NCBI GenBank assembly: GCA_002279935.1
Contig: NCCZ01000009.1
Coordinates: 64,147 to 128,146, forward strand
Direction: 5' to 3'
Source of the DNA: Hyphomicrobium sp. 12-62-95
GTDB lineage: Bacteria > Pseudomonadota > Alphaproteobacteria > Rhizobiales > Hyphomicrobiaceae
DNA length: 64,000 nucleotides
Translations under genes and position numbers: made by a program
The notes under the pieces: model-generated
The model's database searches: none
Told to the model about the DNA's origin: nothing
Seen by the model: only the letters and a program-made list of their open reading frames with translations
Shown here: positions 45,924 through 54,552 of the stretch, piece by piece
Numbering within the stretch: the stretch's first letter is position 1
Layout of the letters: every line of letters starts with the position of its first letter

Positions 45924-47159
45924 ATGCGTGTCATGCTCCGCTGCCGCGGGTTTTTTTGGAAGCAATTGAGTGTCGTGGTGGCGCTATTCTTGGCTGCCGC
46001 TCCGCCAGCGGGGGCGCGGGAACGCATTGCGCCGCCGGAGCCTAGCCGGAACGCATGGGTCAGCGACGCCTCTGTCCAACAAATGGCGCGGGCGCTGGAG
46101 ACGTACCGTGCGCTGGCGCAGCGGCCTCAACCGGCCGAGTTGCCGAACAAGACGACGTTGCGCTTCGGGGATAGCGGGCAGCCGGTGGCGGATTTGCGCG
46201 CGCGGCTCGTGTTGACCGGTGACCTGAGGCCGGGGGGAGATGCGTTCGCGTTCGATGCGGATGTCGAGGCGGCGGTGAAGCGGTATCAACTGCGCAACGG
46301 CGTGGAGCCGACCGGGATCGTGTTCGGCATTACGCAGCGGCTGTTGAATGTGCCGCTCGATGTGCGCGTGCGGCAGCTGGAACTTAATCTGCAGCGCATG
46401 CGGGAGTTGCTGCCCAAGCTTGGCACGCAGCCGCGCTACATTCTGATGAACGCGGCGAGTTTCGAATTGCAGGGCATTGAAGGCGGGACGGTTGCGGTGA
46501 CGAGCCGGACGATCGCTGGCAAGCGCGCGACGCCGACGCCGGTTGTTTCCGCGCAGGTGCAGGCGCTCAATACGCTGCCCTATTGGCACGTGCCGGGGAC
46601 GATCGCGAAGGCAGCGCTGATCCCGATGATCCGCAAGGACCCCGGCTATCTCTACAAAGAAAAAATCCGCGTGTTTTCGAGCTTCGGCGGCGAAGAGGTC
46701 GATCCGGGCAGCGTCAATTGGTGGGGGCCGGAAGCGGAGCGGTATGTGTTCCGGCAGGACCCGGGCGAGCACAACGCGCTGGGTGTTCTGCGTTTCGACA
46801 TGCCCAACAAGCACATCGTCTATATGCACGATACGCCGATGAAGAACCTGTTCTCGTACTTCGAGCGGGCGGTGAGTGCAGGCTGTGTGCGGCTTCAGAA
46901 TTTCTGGGGCGTGGCGGACTGGATTTTGGCCGGTCAAGACGGACTGTCGGCGGCGGCGTTGCAAGGGCGAGTGGCGTCCGGGCAGCAGTCGACGGTGCGA
47001 TTGAAGCAGCCCGTGCCGGTGCATTTCATTTATTTGACGGCGTGGGTCGACAATGGCGCGGTGCAGTTCCGCAACGATCTCTACAATCGCGATGCGAGCG
47101 CGTTTGTGAGCGGCGAGGATGTATCAGCGCGGCCGATGGGCGTTTCCGTCGCGCCTTAA
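45924..47159 (+). CDS. L,D-transpeptidase with a peptidoglycan-binding domain (YcbB-like)
   Basis: This 411-residue exported protein has a signal peptide at residues 10-30, a peptidoglycan-binding domain (LRFGDSGQPVADLRARLV, FDADVEAAVKRYQLRNGVEPTG), a helical insert and a YkuD catalytic domain with MHDTPMKNLFSYFERAVSAGCVRLQN-type text, split as HDTP and SAGCVRL. The nucleophile is the Cys of SAGCVR. These enzymes make 3-3 peptidoglycan crosslinks or attach proteins to the wall, which is typical of polar-growing Hyphomicrobiales. The pcm gene overlaps its stop by 4 bases on the other strand. Confidence 0.9.
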   Translation: MRVMLRCRGFFWKQLSVVVALFLAAAPPAGARERIAPPEPSRNAWVSDASVQQMARALETYRALAQRPQPAELPNKTTLRFGDSGQPVADLRARLVLTGDLRPGGDAFAFDADVEAAVKRYQLRNGVEPTGIVFGITQRLLNVPLDVRVRQLELNLQRMRELLPKLGTQPRYILMNAASFELQGIEGGTVAVTSRTIAGKRATPTPVVSAQVQALNTLPYWHVPGTIAKAALIPMIRKDPGYLYKEKIRVFSSFGGEEVDPGSVNWWGPEAERYVFRQDPGEHNALGVLRFDMPNKHIVYMHDTPMKNLFSYFERAVSAGCVRLQNFWGVADWILAGQDGLSAAALQGRVASGQQSTVRLKQPVPVHFIYLTAWVDNGAVQFRNDLYNRDASAFVSGEDVSARPMGVSVAP

Positions 47160-47824
47160 GCGGTGCCGGGTGTCCAACCTTCTGAGCCGATGAGGGGCAC
47201 GAACCGGACGCCGGTTAGGTATTCCGTTGCGTAGTCACGCTCAGACGTTCGCACGACGCGGAGAAGATCCTGCGACGTGGGTTCATCGCCGACGGGGATC
47301 ACCATGCGACCGCCGATCTTCATTTGGCTTTTGAGTGCGGCTGGTATGTCGGGTGCGCCGGCGGAGACGAGGATGGCATCGAAGGGGGCTTCTTCGGGCC
47401 AGCCTTGCGTGCCGTCGCCGCAACGGATGGTGACGTTGGAGGCCGCCGTGGCAGCAAGATTGCGCCGGGCTTGTCCTGCCAGTTCGGGAATGCGCTCGAT
47501 GGTGAAGACGGCAGAGGCGATGCGGGCCAGCACGGCGGCTGCGTAGCCCGAGCCGCCCCCGATTTCCAGGACCTTCTCGCCGCCCTTCAACTGCAGCGCT
47601 TCGATCATGAAGGCGACGATGTAAGGCTGTGAAATGGTCTGACCGCTGCCGATGGGGAGGGGGCGGTCGTCGTAGGCGTAGGGCTCGCTGTCGGGGCCGA
47701 CGAATTCCTCGCGCTGAACTTGGCGCATGGCATCCAGTACGCCGGGGTCACGGATGCCGCGTCCCACTAATTGGGTCGCAACCATTTTTTCACGTGCGGC
47801 ACGCGTCGCGGATCGTTTTGACAT
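47156..47824 (-). CDS. pcm: Protein-L-isoaspartate O-methyltransferase
   Basis: This 222-residue cytoplasmic SAM-dependent enzyme repairs isoaspartyl damage. Motifs are YAYDDRPLPIGSGQTISQPYI near residue 50, the SAM motif VLEIGGGSGYAAAVLA (GGGSG in place of the more common GTGSG), FDAILVSAGAPDIP and GGRMVIPVGD. The start at 47824 follows the family; the open frame to 47854 adds MKGWVSREAA without support. Confidence 0.92.
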   Translation of the reverse strand: MSKRSATRAAREKMVATQLVGRGIRDPGVLDAMRQVQREEFVGPDSEPYAYDDRPLPIGSGQTISQPYIVAFMIEALQLKGGEKVLEIGGGSGYAAAVLARIASAVFTIERIPELAGQARRNLAATAASNVTIRCGDGTQGWPEEAPFDAILVSAGAPDIPAALKSQMKIGGRMVIPVGDEPTSQDLLRVVRTSERDYATEYLTGVRFVPLIGSEGWTPGTA

Positions 47825-47890
47825 GGCGGCCTCGCGGCTAACCCAGCCTTTCATAGCGCACGGGTCCGCCCACGCCGTCCTTGCGCTTGG

Positions 47891-48766
47891 TCAAGCCGGC
47901 GGTTTTGGCGCGGGGGCGGCTGTTGCTTTCTTGGTCTCGTCGGCGCCGATCTTGGTGATCGCGGGAAGGTCCGTGTCGCGCGTATCCTTGAGGGTGACGG
48001 CAGGGGCCTGGCCGCGCACGGGTTCGATGACGATTTCGGCGGCCTTGATGCAGACGGGGACGCGGTCGGGCAGGAATTTCTGCGTGATGGAGACGAGGCC
48101 GTTGTTGTCCTTGAACGTGACGTCTGCTTTGCCGTTGGCGATTTGCTCCACTTGCGCCTCGCTGCCGAGCTTGGCCAGATCTTCGCGCTTCAAAGCGTAG
48201 CTGACGGCACCGGCGCGGATTGTTTCGCGGACGAGGAAATACTTGCTGCCGGGCTTGGCTTTCACTTCGGTCTTGAAGCGTTCGAGGATGTGATCGGCGA
48301 CTTGGTCGTCGATGGAATCGGCCATCATGTCGGAGACGACGACGTCGACTTTGAGGCTCTTCTTCACATCAGCGTTGGCTGCAGCGGTGAGGCCGGGCAG
48401 CGCATTTTGGAGAACGGCAAAGGACACGCCGACACTCGACTTCTGCGCATCGGAGAAGGTGTAATCGGCGACTTTGATATCGCGGCGGTAGCCCTTCATG
48501 GCGAGAACGGCGGGTTCTTCGCCATAGGCGGTGACGCGGTAGAAGGTGCCGTTCTTGTCGAGGCGGTAGATGGAGCCGGCCGGATCGAAGCCGTTGGGGA
48601 TCAGCGGGCATTCAAAGCCGTTTGGTACACCCGGCAGCATCTGCGGCGATTTCTCGATGGACCCGGCAATGAGAGCGGTATTCGCGTCGGGCATCATCGG
48701 CGCACAGGCGGCAAGCGGCAGGCCCACGCTCGTGATGGCGGCCACAATCATCGCTGGCGTTCGCAT
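47891..48766 (-). CDS. Lipoprotein of unknown function
   Basis: This 291-residue protein has a lipobox-bearing signal peptide (VGLPLAAC near residue 21). The mature part has YRVTAYGEEPAVLAMKGYRRD and VVVSDMMADSIDDQVADHI with an alpha/beta feel and few Cys. It ends in a Lys/Ala/Pro tail. AGGGGAGA lies before the ATG at 48766. I do not recognise a family. It sits next to, and in the same direction as, the MfnF-like gene. Confidence 0.6.
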   Translation of the reverse strand: MRTPAMIVAAITSVGLPLAACAPMMPDANTALIAGSIEKSPQMLPGVPNGFECPLIPNGFDPAGSIYRLDKNGTFYRVTAYGEEPAVLAMKGYRRDIKVADYTFSDAQKSSVGVSFAVLQNALPGLTAAANADVKKSLKVDVVVSDMMADSIDDQVADHILERFKTEVKAKPGSKYFLVRETIRAGAVSYALKREDLAKLGSEAQVEQIANGKADVTFKDNNGLVSITQKFLPDRVPVCIKAAEIVIEPVRGQAPAVTLKDTRDTDLPAITKIGADETKKATAAPAPKPPA

Positions 48767-48880
48767 CGCCGGTCTCCCCTGTTTCCTGGCCTGTTCCCTG
48801 ATGCCGTTGTAGGCCCCGGCGGGTGGCGTCCGCAATGCGAGGGGTGCGGCGGGAGAGCAACAATCCGCAGTTTACCAACG

Positions 48881-49900
48881 TTAACCGTCGAGAAGGGCAA
48901 GGGCGACAGCGGGGGCGCAGGCGGTAGCCCATGCCGCTAATTCAGGTGGCGCGCCGGCGAGCTCGGCGAAGGGGATGACGGGCCGTCCGAGGCGGTCTGC
49001 GATCACGGCGACATCGGCGGCGCCAATGCCGGCGGCAATGATGGGCGCGTTGCCGGAGAGATTTGCGCGCGAGAGAACCTGCAGTGCGCCGTCGTGGATC
49101 GAGCGCAATTGTATTTCGCGGATGTACGCGGCGACCGTTTGCCAATCGGTGAGCGTGCCTTCGTCCGCATCGCGGCCCAGCATGCGGGCGAGGCGCACGG
49201 TGCTGCTGGCGATGGACTTATCCTGGCCGTCGGCGGTGGCGTGTTGATCGACTATCGCGAGGTCGACGCCCAGGATGCGGCGCACGTCGGCCATGGTGGA
49301 GAGGTATTCGCGCGCGAATGTCACCCACTGGCCCTGGAAGGGCGCGCGCGTGGTGACGCCCATGACGGCGGTGCGCGTGAAGCCGGTATAGACGAGTTCG
49401 CCGGTTGATTGGCGCACAGCATCGGTGAGGCCGATGGGAACGGCTTTGCCGCCGCGCACGGGAATGATGTCGGTGGTGGTCGAGCCGAAGTCGATGACAA
49501 GCGCGTCGGCATGTGTGCGCGCGGCGAGCGCGGCGGTGGCAAGGAAATTGGTGGAGCCGACATCGCGGGGATGGGCGCGCGCGTCGGCGCTGCTGCCCAT
49601 GCCGCGCGGGCCGATCCAGAATCGCGCCTTAGGGCCGAACTCGCGCTCGAGGCGGGTGACGAGCGTTTCGACGCCCGTTATTCGATTGGGAAAGACATCT
49701 GAAAGTTCGCCGGTCATGGTGATTGAGACCTGATCGGCGCCGCCGATCAACGCGGCGGCCTTTTGCAATGCAAAATCGAGTTTCTCCAATCCCATCCAAA
49801 GCCTGCAACGGAACTGCTGCACTGCAGTAAGTTTACCATTTTTGCTCATGGCAACTTTCAAATGTGCGCCGCCGACATCGAGGCCTGCCCGGGTCGTCAT
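48881..49900 (-). CDS. MfnF-like / H4MPT-linked C1 pathway protein (hydantoinase-like ATPase fold)
   Basis: This 339-residue protein has an actin/hydantoinase fold, with phosphate loops GLDVGGAHLKVAMSK at the N-terminus and VIDFGSTTTDIIPVR near residue 135. It fits the family long annotated as H4MPT-linked C1 transfer pathway protein. The archaeal relative MfnF joins the furan moiety to gamma-glutamyltyramine in methanofuran synthesis. In methylotrophs the family is required for the C1 cofactor pathway, so a role in making a methanofuran-like or H4MPT cofactor is likely. It is divergent from a HisA-like gene 70 bases away and belongs with the fae-mch cluster by content. The ATG at 49900 is chosen; an upstream extension to 49945 is unlikely. 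Confidence 0.8.
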   Translation of the reverse strand: MTTRAGLDVGGAHLKVAMSKNGKLTAVQQFRCRLWMGLEKLDFALQKAAALIGGADQVSITMTGELSDVFPNRITGVETLVTRLEREFGPKARFWIGPRGMGSSADARAHPRDVGSTNFLATAALAARTHADALVIDFGSTTTDIIPVRGGKAVPIGLTDAVRQSTGELVYTGFTRTAVMGVTTRAPFQGQWVTFAREYLSTMADVRRILGVDLAIVDQHATADGQDKSIASSTVRLARMLGRDADEGTLTDWQTVAAYIREIQLRSIHDGALQVLSRANLSGNAPIIAAGIGAADVAVIADRLGRPVIPFAELAGAPPELAAWATACAPAVALALLDG

Positions 49901-49970
49901 TTCAACACGCGCTCCCTTGAAAAAAATTCCGCTCTGGGTCACCAATCCGTCCGGGGAGGAGTCCTAGAGA

Positions 49971-50669
49971 ATGCTGATTATCCCGGTCATCGATATTCGG
50001 GGCGGTGTTGCTGTGCGCGCGGTCGCCGGTGACAGAACCCACTACAGACCCATCAAGTCGCCGCTCGCCGACAGTGCCGATCCCGTCGCTGTCGCACGCG
50101 GATACCAATCTGTCTTCCCGTTTCCAACCTTGTACTTAGCAGACCTCGACGGAATCGAAGGGCGCGGCTCCAATCGCGACATTCATGCCCGCGTCGCGGA
50201 TGCATGGAGCGGCGGCGATGTCTGGTTGGACGACGGCAGTCTCGAAGCGGACGCGAGCCATCAGCGGGTCAGACCCGTGATCGGATCGGAGACCCTTTTG
50301 GCTGCAGGTGCTTGCCAGTCGGCACTTGGTGGGAAGCCGATCAATCGCAACGGCATCCTGTCGCTGGATTTTCGCGGACTGGCTTTCATGGGGCCGCCGG
50401 AGTTGCTCGCCTATCCCTCAATGTGGCCGGGTGCGGTGATCGTCATGACGCTGACCAAGGTCGGGCGCGGTGAGGGGCCCGATGTGAAGCGGGTCGCGAC
50501 GGTAGCCGAGATGGCTGGGCCGAAGCGGCGCGTGTTCGCGGCCGGCGGTGTGCGCGGCATTGACGACATCCGCGCGCTCAAGGATGCGGGTGCGTCCGGC
50601 GTTCTGGTGGCGAGCGCCCTGCACGAGGGCAAAATAAAAACCGGCGATCTGGATCAGATCGCCGGTTAG
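49971..50669 (+). CDS. HisA/HisF-like TIM-barrel protein of the H4MPT cluster
   Basis: This 232-residue barrel has the N-terminal phosphate-barrel text IPVIDIRGGVAVRAVAGDR, LYLADLDGIEG, LSLDFRGLAFMGP and the C-terminal phosphate loop FAAGGVRGIDDIRALKDAGASGVLVAS. It resembles histidine biosynthesis isomerases but lacks parts of both active sites and sits with C1 genes. Homologues in methylotrophs are found in H4MPT gene sets, so a step in cofactor synthesis is the best guess. GGGGAGGA precedes the ATG. A terminator is embedded in its last codons. Confidence 0.75.
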   Translation: MLIIPVIDIRGGVAVRAVAGDRTHYRPIKSPLADSADPVAVARGYQSVFPFPTLYLADLDGIEGRGSNRDIHARVADAWSGGDVWLDDGSLEADASHQRVRPVIGSETLLAAGACQSALGGKPINRNGILSLDFRGLAFMGPPELLAYPSMWPGAVIVMTLTKVGRGEGPDVKRVATVAEMAGPKRRVFAAGGVRGIDDIRALKDAGASGVLVASALHEGKIKTGDLDQIAG

Positions 50670-50676
50670 AGTTTTT
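50639..50676 (+). terminator. Terminator overlapping the end of the HisA-like gene
   Basis: A 12-bp stem (aaccggcgatct / agatcgccggtt) has a ggatc loop. It runs through the last ten codons and stop, followed by agagttttt. Confidence 0.85.
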
Positions 50677-50823
50677 AGTCCACACATTGCGAGTGGTTTG
50701 GGGAGCCCACTCGAAATGTCAGCCGTTCCAACGGCCCGAGAGTATTCTACCCAATCGCTGCAGCAGACCCGCTTTCATCGGCGGAGCATTGTTGGTGCTT
50801 TCCTGCTGTGGACGGTTTCCGCT

Positions 50824-51336
50824 TCAAGACTTGGCAGCGAAGGGATGAGCTGCCGAGTTGCGCTGAGCGGTTGCTTCGGCAGCGGTCGGCTTGCCGGCAA
50901 CGGCGCGGGCGATCGCTTCCTTGGTGGCGCGGTAGTTGTAGTCCTGGATCTTGGCGTCGTCGGAAGCTTCCCAGTGGATGAACACGCCGACGAGAACGTA
51001 AACGTCGTCAGCTTCGTTCGCCGGGATGATGCCTTCAGCAACCGAGTCCTGAACGGCCTTGGCAACGCCGTACTGTGCAGGGCCGAACATCTGAACGGCC
51101 TGACGGGCGTCCTTGATGGTGACCTTGTTGAACAGGATGGTGTTGGGCTTGCAAGCGAGGTTCGGCGCGATCACGGCGAGAAGCGTCGTGAAGCCGTCCT
51201 TGTTGTTGGCGAGGGCGTTGACGAACGCGCTCTCAGCGGCAGAGCCGCGCGGTCCGATGACGAGGTCGATGTGAGCGACTTCGTTGCCGTCGCCGACGAG
51301 CGACTCGCCGACCAGTACGCGATTAATCTTGGCCAT
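50824..51336 (-). CDS. fae: Formaldehyde-activating enzyme
   Basis: This 170-residue cytoplasmic enzyme condenses formaldehyde with tetrahydromethanopterin to methylene-H4MPT, the entry step of the pathway. The family core is visible: [20 protein letters not shown], with the conserved acid and His, [39 protein letters not shown] and [20 protein letters not shown]. The C-terminal Ala-rich tail is usual. GGGAGGA lies before the ATG. Low formaldehyde tolerance demands high expression, consistent with a dedicated long leader region. Confidence 0.96.
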   Translation of the reverse strand: MAKINRVLVGESLVGDGNEVAHIDLVIGPRGSAAESAFVNALANNKDGFTTLLAVIAPNLACKPNTILFNKVTIKDARQAVQMFGPAQYGVAKAVQDSVAEGIIPANEADDVYVLVGVFIHWEASDDAKIQDYNYRATKEAIARAVAGKPTAAEATAQRNSAAHPFAAKS

Positions 51337-51664
51337 AAGTGGGGTTCCTCCCAGTTTCGAACATACAAATATGAGCCGGCGCGCGCGGGGATACCCCCGG
51401 GGTTAGCCGATCTCGATCGTCCCTAGCTATTGGTGGAGACAGGGATCGGTGATGAAAGCAACACCGGACCGGATCACCAGATAGCGGCGCGCCTAGAGCA
51501 CCGGGCCCTATTAGCCACAGAGCCCCCTGTTCGACAAGAGGCGATCCGCCTTTAGTCCAACCTGCGGCATTTAACATAGACATCACAATGCGTTGCTACA
51601 ACTTCACGGGCGTTTTTGCAGGGGCGAGTAGGGCCGATTTGGCAACGTTTCCAGGCTGTTCGGC
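51337..51664 (-). promoter_or_regulatory. Leader and promoter region of fae
   Basis: This 328-base stretch has no supported gene. It separates the CitG-like gene from fae on the same strand, so fae probably has its own promoter. I cannot point to a clear -35/-10 pair or operator; the short open frames across it are shadows. Confidence 0.45.
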
Positions 51665-52549
51665 TCAGTTGTCCGTCCGGGTCTGTACTGCCGCGTCGAG
51701 GCTGCTGGTAAAAACACTGGCGCACATCAGATCTGCAAGCGAGCCGGGGTTTGCGCCCCATGACTTCAACTCGGCGTCGAATGTGATGAGCAGCGCGCGA
51801 TTGGCGGGGGTGGACAGGCTTTTTGGGGGAGCGCCATTGAGTTCGGCGAGGACGCCGGCGGCGCGTTCTTGCACGCGCTGGGCGAGGCCGGGGCCGTGCT
51901 TGCGGATGATGTGGGTGTCGGGGCGTTCGGCGAGTTGGTGCAGGAAGAGATGGGCCAGTGCATCTTCGGCGGATGCGCCCGATTTGAGTTGGGCGGCGAA
52001 GGTGCGTGCGTTGGCGAAGATGCCGGCAAAGCCGGTCGCGTATTCGTTGGCGATCATATCGCGGGGGGCGGCGGCGCGCATGGCATCGAGGAGCGTCCAG
52101 GCGGCGGGCGGTTCGGTGCGCACATCGCCGGTGTTGTCTTCGCCGAGGCCGGCGGGATTGGCAGCTGCAATCGCTCTATAGACCTCTCGGGCGTCCTCGT
52201 GATCGAGTGCCGAGAGGACGATTTTGAGTTTATCTGCGAGCTTTGCGGAGCTGGGGCGTTCTGCGGCGGCAGCGAGTGGCGCGCACAGAAGCACAATGCC
52301 GAGGTTCGTATTCTGGCCAACGGCAGCGAAGGTCGCTTCAACGGCGCGGCGGATGCGGGTGCCGACGGAAAGCGTGTCATCCGCGATGTGTGGTGCGGAG
52401 ACTTCGGTGCTCAAATCGAAGTCTTCGATCGTCATGCGGTGGCCTCCGGCGAAGATGTGAACATTGCCGGGTTTCAAGGTGCGCACTTCGAGACGGCAGG
52501 CGGCGCGATAGGCCGTCTCGATCTCGTCACGCTTGAGCTGACGCGTCAT
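51665..52549 (-). CDS. Triphosphoribosyl-dephospho-CoA synthase-like (CitG family) protein of the H4MPT cluster
   Basis: This 294-residue helical protein matches the CitG/MdcB family: YRAACRLEVRTLKPGNVHIF near the N-terminus, NTNLGIVLLCAPLAAAAE near 85, ANPAGLGEDNTGDVR near 155 and IIRKHGPGLAQRV. In citrate lyase systems the family transfers a triphosphoribosyl group to dephospho-CoA. Here, next to mch, the substrate is more likely a pterin or ribofuranosyl phosphate in H4MPT assembly; methylotroph mutants in the equivalent gene (often called orf5) are impaired. The start overlaps the stop of the RimK-like gene (ATGA). Confidence 0.78.
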   Translation of the reverse strand: MTRQLKRDEIETAYRAACRLEVRTLKPGNVHIFAGGHRMTIEDFDLSTEVSAPHIADDTLSVGTRIRRAVEATFAAVGQNTNLGIVLLCAPLAAAAERPSSAKLADKLKIVLSALDHEDAREVYRAIAAANPAGLGEDNTGDVRTEPPAAWTLLDAMRAAAPRDMIANEYATGFAGIFANARTFAAQLKSGASAEDALAHLFLHQLAERPDTHIIRKHGPGLAQRVQERAAGVLAELNGAPPKSLSTPANRALLITFDAELKSWGANPGSLADLMCASVFTSSLDAAVQTRTDN

Positions 52550-53493
52550 GCGCGTTGGCGCTCGGCAAGGGCTGCGAGAAAGTCATCGGCCAGCGTCCAG
52601 GCGATGTTCACGTCGGTGACGCTTTGCAGGCCCTTCCAGGCGGGGTTGGAGTTGATTTCGAGGACGAGGAGTTTGCCTGTCTCGTCGCGAATGAGATCGA
52701 CACCGGCATAGTCCGCGCCGATGACGCGGGCGGCTTCGAGCGCAAGGTGGGACATCTCCGGTTCGATGGGAATGCCCTGTGGTTCCGCGCCCTGGTGGAC
52801 GTTGGTGATCCAGGTGCGGCCGACGCGGGCCATGGCGGCCAGCACGCGGCCGCGCGAAACGAAGAGACGCCAATCTTCGAAGCGGGTGTCGGCATCGCGG
52901 CGCAAATAGCGCTGGGTGTAATAGACATCGCCGACTTCTTCGGGCGCGGGGAGTTGGTCGGCGGTTTCGACTCGGCGCACGCCGTTGCCCTGGCTGCCGA
53001 AGAGCGGCTTCACGACGATGGGGCGGCCGGATTGATCGGCGGCGAAGGCGCGGGCGCTGTCGATGCCTTCGGCGGCGCGCGTGACGGGGACGGGCAGGCC
53101 GGCTTTTTGGAAGAGGAACGTGGCGGTTGATTTGTCGACGCAGCGTTCGATGACGCGGGCGTCGTTCCAGACGCGGACGCCGCTTTCGCGCAGCGCATGC
53201 AGGATGCCCAGGCGGAGCGTGATCTGCTCGAGGCTGCCGGTAGAGACGGAGCGGACGAAGGCGCCGTCGGGGAGGTCGCCGTCGAAACCGGGGATGGAAA
53301 TGCCGGAGGAGAGGCGGGTATCGAAGGCGCAGAACTTGAGGCACGTCGTGATGACCTGCGCGCCGCGGGCTTGCAGGGCTTCGCGCAACCTCCGTGCATG
53401 CCAATCGCCGCCGCCGTCCTCGACGAAGAGGACGACGCGCGGTCCCGGCGAACCGGGACCGCGCTTGGTGATGGAAAAGGGCGGCGTGGTCAT
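52546..53493 (-). CDS. RimK-like ATP-grasp ligase of the H4MPT cluster (MptN-like)
   Basis: This 315-residue ATP-grasp enzyme has the Gly-rich loop FGSQGNGVRRV, preceded by VVKPL, and the metal-binding end VLEINSNPAWKGLQ. The fold is that of RimK/MptN glutamate ligases, which add alpha-linked glutamate to small molecules. In archaea MptN adds glutamate to H4MPT to make tetrahydrosarcinapterin. A similar tail-forming reaction on the bacterial cofactor is plausible. It is coupled with the CitG-like gene. A family B repeat separates it from mch. Confidence 0.8.
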   Translation of the reverse strand: MTTPPFSITKRGPGSPGPRVVLFVEDGGGDWHARRLREALQARGAQVITTCLKFCAFDTRLSSGISIPGFDGDLPDGAFVRSVSTGSLEQITLRLGILHALRESGVRVWNDARVIERCVDKSTATFLFQKAGLPVPVTRAAEGIDSARAFAADQSGRPIVVKPLFGSQGNGVRRVETADQLPAPEEVGDVYYTQRYLRRDADTRFEDWRLFVSRGRVLAAMARVGRTWITNVHQGAEPQGIPIEPEMSHLALEAARVIGADYAGVDLIRDETGKLLVLEINSNPAWKGLQSVTDVNIAWTLADDFLAALAERQRA

Positions 53494-53531
53494 GGACTGA
53501 TCTTTCGGCAGAGGCCAGCGTCCTTGCAGTT

Positions 53532-53578
53532 GCTGCCCCTCACCCTAACCCTCTCCCCGTAAGGACGGGGAGAGGGGA
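53532..53578. repeat. Family B palindromic repeat inside the H4MPT operon
   Basis: The sequence cccctcaccctaaccctctcccc is split by a taagga loop from ggggagagggg. It lies 2 bases past the mch stop and about 40 before the RimK-like start. As RNA it would form an 11-bp stem between two genes of the same operon. Confidence 0.85.
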
Positions 53579-53580
53579 TT

Positions 53581-54552
53581 TTACTTGAAGCTCGCTTCGA
53601 CGATTTCGGGGGCGAGTTTGCCGGCTTGGAAAGATGAGCCCGTGTCGAGGTTGGAGACGGTGACGACGGCGGGCGAGAAAAGCATGGCGTCGATCTTGTA
53701 GAAGTCGCCGTTTACTTCCGCGAAGGTTTCCGCGAACGGCTTGCCATACGAGGACGAGGTGTTGGACGGCAGAGCGTCGGCCAATTTTTTGGCGTCGGCG
53801 TCGGTGCCTTTGACGAAGAGTTGGATGCGGCCGCCGTAGATGATGGCGTCGTTGGTGCGGCCCATGGCCTTGATGAAGTCAGGGATTGGCGGAGCGAGCG
53901 GGGCGACGCCGTAGCCGTCGATGATATTTTCGAGCGGGAAGTGCAGCGCGTGGGCTTTGTGGAGGGAGACTTCAAGCACGCGAGCGGCGATCTGGACGGT
54001 GCCGGCGAGGCTGCCGGTGGGCGCATAGAGGATCGTCAGGTTCGATGGGGAAATGCCGCAGGCCGCCGCGATATTGGCGGCTACCGTCGACGGTGGGGCC
54101 TTGTCGCCTTCGATGACGAGGGCGCCTTCCGTGTGGCGATCCACATAACCTAGTTCTTTGTAGAGGTCTTCGACGCGCGATAGGGCGCGGGCGGGGCCGG
54201 AGCCGAGCGCGAAGAAGCCGGATGCCTCTTCGGTGATCGTCCAGCCGGCGTACTGGCTGCCGAGGCACGCGATGACCGGGTTCGAGGAGTGGACGACGAC
54301 GCCGAGCGGCCAATTGGGTAGGCCCGACGACGACGTGATCTGCACGGTGCCGAAGCCGCCCATGCAAACCTCGCCGAGGAGACGGCCGGCTTCGAGGCCG
54401 CCCGGCACATTGGCGCCGAGGTCGATGAGGCGCTCATTGCTGGCGCCAATCGAGACGGCGCAGCGCAGCGCATCGGCGTTGGCAGCGATTTTCTCGACGA
54501 TGGCGGATGCGCGCGCGTTGACGCTGGGCGCCTGATTGAAATGCATGGTCAT
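53581..54552 (-). CDS. mch: Methenyltetrahydromethanopterin cyclohydrolase
   Basis: This 323-residue cytoplasmic enzyme hydrolyses methenyl-H4MPT to formyl-H4MPT. Family text: IDLGANVPGGLEAGRLLGEVCMGG, SSNPVIACLGSQYAGWTI, GSGPARAL, VIEGDKAPPSTVAANIA and YAPTGSLAGTVQIAARVLE. The length fits. The start overlaps the stop of the ATP-grasp gene (ATGA). It is the core of the operon mtdB - ATP-grasp - mch - RimK-like - CitG-like. Confidence 0.96.
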   Translation of the reverse strand: MTMHFNQAPSVNARASAIVEKIAANADALRCAVSIGASNERLIDLGANVPGGLEAGRLLGEVCMGGFGTVQITSSSGLPNWPLGVVVHSSNPVIACLGSQYAGWTITEEASGFFALGSGPARALSRVEDLYKELGYVDRHTEGALVIEGDKAPPSTVAANIAAACGISPSNLTILYAPTGSLAGTVQIAARVLEVSLHKAHALHFPLENIIDGYGVAPLAPPIPDFIKAMGRTNDAIIYGGRIQLFVKGTDADAKKLADALPSNTSSSYGKPFAETFAEVNGDFYKIDAMLFSPAVVTVSNLDTGSSFQAGKLAPEIVEASFK

